Part shown: positions 6,419 through 9,475 of the stretch, in pieces
How the letters are laid out: the number at the start of each line of letters is the position of its first letter
How positions within the stretch are numbered: the first letter of the stretch is position 1
From: Pseudomonadota bacterium
Lineage (GTDB): Bacteria > Pseudomonadota > Gammaproteobacteria > Xanthomonadales > Xanthomonadaceae
Direction: 5' to 3'
NCBI GenBank assembly: GCA_023444765.1
Contig: JAEXLY010000169.1
Span: 1 to 9,475 of the forward strand
DNA length: 9,475 bases
Notes under the pieces: model-generated
What the model saw: only the letters and a program-made list of their open reading frames with translations
What the model was told of the DNA's origin: nothing
Database searches by the model: none
Translations under genes and position numbers: made by a program

Positions 6419-9400
6419 ATGAACATCACCGAGCTCTCGATCCGCCGTCCGGTCACCACCATCATGCTGTTCGTCTCGATGGTGGCGATCGGCCTGATCG
6501 CCTCCTTCCGGCTGCCGCTGGAGGCCGAGCCGGAGGCGACGATCCCGTTCTTCTTCGTGTCGCTGCCGTACCCGGGCTCGACGCCCGAAGAGGTCGAGCG
6601 CAACATCCTGCGGCCTGTGGAAGAGGCGCTGGCGACGATGTCGGGTATCAAGGCCATGAACTCGCGCGCCAACGCCGAGGGCGGCCAGATCCAGGTCGAA
6701 TTCAGCGACTGGAACCGGGACATCGCGATCGCCGCGTCCGAGGCGCGCGAGCGGATCGATGCGGTGCGCGACCAGCTGCCGGACGACTTCCGCCGTTACT
6801 ACGTGCAGCGCTGGAGCACCAGCGACCGTGAGGCGATGAGCCTGCGCCTGACCAGCGACGACGACCTGACCGCGCGCGCCGACCTGATCGAGCGCAGCGT
6901 CAAGCAGCGCCTCGAGCGGCTGCCCGGCGTGGCGCGGGTGGAGGTCGAAGGCGTGGCCCGGCAGGAAGTGCTGGTCGCGCTGGACAAGGATCGCCTGAGC
7001 GCCCACGGCGTGGCGCTCAACGAGCTGGTGCAGCGCCTGCAGGCGGCGAACTTCTCGGTGTCCGCCGGCCAGATCACCCAGGGCGGGCAGCGGCTGCGGG
7101 TGCAGCCACGCGGCGAACTGCAGGAGCTGCAGGCGTTGCGCGACCTGCCGGTAGGCGGCCGCGGCACGAGGCTCTCGGACGTGGCCGACGTGAGCCTGCA
7201 GCCGCAGCGCATGAACTACGTGCGCCAGCTGGAGGGCAGGCCGAGCGTTGCGGTGGACGTGTACAAGGAGCGGGCCGCAAACCTGGTGGACCTGTCGCGC
7301 GCGGTCCGCGCCGAGGTCGCGGTGCTCGAGCAGGACCCTGCGATGCGCGGGGTCGGGATCGAGGTGGTCGACGACCAGGGCGAGGCCGTCACCGCGTCGC
7401 TGCTGGCCCTGGCCGAGGCCGGGGCGATCGGCCTGGCGCTGTCGGTGATCGTGCTGTACGCCTTCCTGCGCCACTGGCCCTCGACGTTGATGGTGACCAC
7501 CGCCATCCCGATCTGCTTCATCATGACCCTGGGCTTCATGTACTTCGCGGGCATCTCGCTCAACATCATCTCCATGATGGGCCTCCTGCTCGCGGTCGGA
7601 ATGCTGGTCGACAACGCCGTGGTCGTGGTGGAGAGCATCTACCAGGAGCGGGAGAAGTATCCCGACAAGCCGGCGCTGGCCTCGATCATCGGCACGCGCC
7701 ACGTGGCGATCGCGCTGTCGGCCGGCACCCTGTGCCACTGCGTGGTGTTTCTGCCGATGCTGTTCGGCGAGAACAACATCATCACCATCTACCTGTCGCA
7801 GCTGGCGGTGACCATTTCGGTCTCGCTGCTGGCCTCGTGGCTGGTGGCGGTGAGCCTGATCCCGATGCTCTCGGCGCGGATGAAGACCCCGCCGGCGCTG
7901 AAGTCGCCCTTCATCAACGCCATGCAGCAGCGATATGCGCGCCTGTTGCGCTGGACGCTGGAGCATCGCGGCTGGAGCGTGGCCGGCATCCTCGCCATCT
8001 CGCTGATCAGCGTCTACCCGATGATGAACACCAAGGGCGGCGGCGACGACGGCGACGACAGTTCGATCAACATCTACTACCAGTGGAAGGGCGCCTACTC
8101 CAAGGAAGAGATGGGGCGCGAGGTGGCGCGCGTGGAGGACTTCGTCAACGCCAATCGCGAACGCTTCCATATCGACAAGGTGTACAGCCGTTACAGCGAG
8201 CAGGGATGGGCATTCACCAGGCTGTTCCTGGACATCAACGATCGCGAGCTGACCAAGCAGATCGAGGAGCAGGTCCGCGAGGGGCTGCCGAAGTCCGCCC
8301 GGGCGACTACCGGCATCGGCTGGCCCGGCGGGATGGGGAGCGAGGGCCAGGGGATCCGCTTCAGCCTGATCGGCGATTCGACGCAGGTGCTGGAGGAACT
8401 GGCCGTCGATATCGTCCCGATGCTCAATCGAAACCCGTCGCTGCGCGACGCCAGGGTGGATACGGGTGATGCCAACACCGAACTGTCGGTACGTGTGGAC
8501 CGCGAACGTGCCGCGGCCTACGGCTTCACCGCGCAGGAGGTCGCCCAGTTCGTGGGCATGGCCCTGCGTGGATCCTCGTTGCGCGACTTCCATCGCGACG
8601 ACGTCGAGATCCCGGTCAACGTGCGCTTCGCGGGCTCGGAGAACTACGGTTTCGAGGACCTGGCCGGCTTCATGGTGCGCGCACCCGGAGGCACCGAAGT
8701 GCCGCTGCTGGCGATGGTGGACGTGTCGGTCAATCCCGCCTCGACCTCGATCCAGCGCATGAACCGGCAGACCATGCTGCGCATCGAGGCCGGCCTGGCG
8801 AAGGATGTGTCGATGGAAGACGCGCGCAAGGCGATCGAAACCGCCCTGGACGGCATGCAGTTCCCGCCGGGCTACGGCTACACGTTCACCGGGATGGGGT
8901 TCAACATCAATTTCGACGGCATGCAGCAGATGGTGCAGGCGATCATGATCGCGCTGGTGCTGATGCTGGTGATCATGGCGGCGGTGTTCGAGTCGCTGCT
9001 GTTCCCGACCGCGATCATGTCCTGCGTGCTGTTCTCGATCTTCGGCGTGTACTGGCTGTTCTGGATCACCGGTACCGAGATGAACATCATGGCGGTGATC
9101 GGCATCCTGGTGCTGATGGGCGTGGTGGTGAACAACGGCATCGTGATGATCGAGCACATCAACAATCTCCGCCGACGCGGAATGCCCAGGACCGACGCCC
9201 TGGTCGAGGGCAGCCGCGAACGCCTGCGTCCGATCATGATGACGATGGGTACGGCGATCCTGGCCATGATCCCGATCGCGCTCAACACCGACACCGCCGA
9301 GGGCATGCCGCCCTACCATCCCATGGCGCGCGCGATCGCCGGCGGACTCGCGTTCTCGACCGTGGTCAGCCTGCTGTTCCTGCCGACGATCTATGCCCTG

Positions 9401-9475
9401 CTCGACGACCTGCGCAACGGCACCTCGCGGCTGGTGCGCAGGGCACGCGGTCCGCGCGCAGCCGCCGGCGGGACC
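6419..9475 (+). CDS. RND efflux permease 2, divergent relay residues (3' end outside window)
   Basis: ATG at 6419 begins 4 bases after the permease 1 stop, and the frame runs without a stop to the last base: 1019 residues, already past TM12, so nearly complete. The fold is RND: TM1 about 12-30, first porter region to about 330, TM2-TM6 about 335-483, TM7 about 520-533, second porter region to about 838, TM8-TM12 about 840-993. TM4 reads GMLVDNAVVV, so the AcrB D407 equivalent is D398 but D408 is N399. TM10 reads GVVVNNGIV, so AcrB K940 is N905. R935-L-R-P and Thr942 in TM11 remain. I recall the same VDN/VNN pairing in some other COG0841 proteins, so it may mark a subfamily rather than a defect. 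Other traits are C439-H-C441 in TM5 and a Gly/Asp-rich loop at 540-547. It probably works with the adaptor and perhaps with permease 1. Confidence 0.95.
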   Translation, partial: MNITELSIRRPVTTIMLFVSMVAIGLIASFRLPLEAEPEATIPFFFVSLPYPGSTPEEVERNILRPVEEALATMSGIKAMNSRANAEGGQIQVEFSDWNRDIAIAASEARERIDAVRDQLPDDFRRYYVQRWSTSDREAMSLRLTSDDDLTARADLIERSVKQRLERLPGVARVEVEGVARQEVLVALDKDRLSAHGVALNELVQRLQAANFSVSAGQITQGGQRLRVQPRGELQELQALRDLPVGGRGTRLSDVADVSLQPQRMNYVRQLEGRPSVAVDVYKERAANLVDLSRAVRAEVAVLEQDPAMRGVGIEVVDDQGEAVTASLLALAEAGAIGLALSVIVLYAFLRHWPSTLMVTTAIPICFIMTLGFMYFAGISLNIISMMGLLLAVGMLVDNAVVVVESIYQEREKYPDKPALASIIGTRHVAIALSAGTLCHCVVFLPMLFGENNIITIYLSQLAVTISVSLLASWLVAVSLIPMLSARMKTPPALKSPFINAMQQRYARLLRWTLEHRGWSVAGILAISLISVYPMMNTKGGGDDGDDSSINIYYQWKGAYSKEEMGREVARVEDFVNANRERFHIDKVYSRYSEQGWAFTRLFLDINDRELTKQIEEQVREGLPKSARATTGIGWPGGMGSEGQGIRFSLIGDSTQVLEELAVDIVPMLNRNPSLRDARVDTGDANTELSVRVDRERAAAYGFTAQEVAQFVGMALRGSSLRDFHRDDVEIPVNVRFAGSENYGFEDLAGFMVRAPGGTEVPLLAMVDVSVNPASTSIQRMNRQTMLRIEAGLAKDVSMEDARKAIETALDGMQFPPGYGYTFTGMGFNINFDGMQQMVQAIMIALVLMLVIMAAVFESLLFPTAIMSCVLFSIFGVYWLFWITGTEMNIMAVIGILVLMGVVVNNGIVMIEHINNLRRRGMPRTDALVEGSRERLRPIMMTMGTAILAMIPIALNTDTAEGMPPYHPMARAIAGGLAFSTVVSLLFLPTIYALLDDLRNGTSRLVRRARGPRAAAGGT

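Noticed and set aside
2737..6723. A 1328-codon open frame on the minus strand opposite the adaptor end and permease 1
   Set aside because: Its product is extremely rich in His, Gln, Arg and Asp, with no domain or membrane logic. It is the antisense shadow of GC-rich coding sequence whose third positions are almost all G or C, which removes stop codons from that frame. The plus strand here encodes unmistakable RND proteins.
6218..9319. A 1033-codon open frame on the minus strand opposite permease 2
   Set aside because: It has the same His/Gln/Arg/Asp-rich composition as the other antisense frame and lies opposite a clear permease. It is a by-product of codon bias.
1..9475. CRISPR arrays, tRNA/rRNA genes, insertion sequences, phage or toxin-antitoxin genes
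   Set aside because: I looked for direct repeats with regular spacing, tRNA-like cloverleaf ends, transposase-like frames with terminal repeats and small paired ORFs, and found none. Base composition and codon style look uniform, with no sign of a recent insertion.

Overview
The window is high-GC (roughly two-thirds or more G+C by eye) and reads as chromosomal DNA of a gammaproteobacterium, most likely a Xanthomonadaceae/Lysobacteraceae member such as Lysobacter, Luteimonas or Stenotrophomonas. This rests on protein style, codon usage and gene types; no rRNA or other taxonomic marker is present, so genus is open.

Layout from left to right. (1) Positions 2-379, plus strand: the C-terminal end of a larger protein of unknown function whose start lies outside the window. 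(2) Positions 380-604: no gene, but a clear intrinsic terminator that serves the minus-strand genes. (3) Positions 605-1488, minus strand: two overlapping single-haem c-type cytochrome genes, one with a cleavable Sec signal and one with a lipoprotein signal. Together they resemble the two halves of a cytochrome c4 encoded as separate proteins. (4) Positions 1489-1783: a divergent control region with a near-consensus sigma70 promoter for the cytochromes, an extended -10 candidate for the rightward genes and a 7-bp-arm inverted repeat between them. (5) Positions 1784 to the right edge, plus strand: a tightly packed RND efflux operon with a lipid-anchored periplasmic adaptor, a first inner-membrane permease of 1159 residues and a second permease. 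The second permease is open from 6419 to the last base (1019 codons without a stop), so it is almost complete but its end is not seen.

The adaptor and permeases would form a tripartite proton-driven exporter across both membranes. No outer-membrane channel gene and no regulator gene is in the window, so the channel must be encoded further right or be a shared TolC/OprM-type protein. Having two different permeases behind one adaptor recalls MdtABC/MuxABC systems. Here the first permease keeps the canonical proton-relay residues (Asp-Asp in TM4, Lys in TM10), while in the second the TM4 pair is Asp-Asn and the TM10 Lys is Asn.

Most of the window is a conventional efflux operon beside conventional cytochrome genes. 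I do not see evidence of a wholly new system. The points most worth a second look are the mismatched permease pair, the extra segment in the middle of permease 1, the split cytochrome pair and the shared divergent control region.
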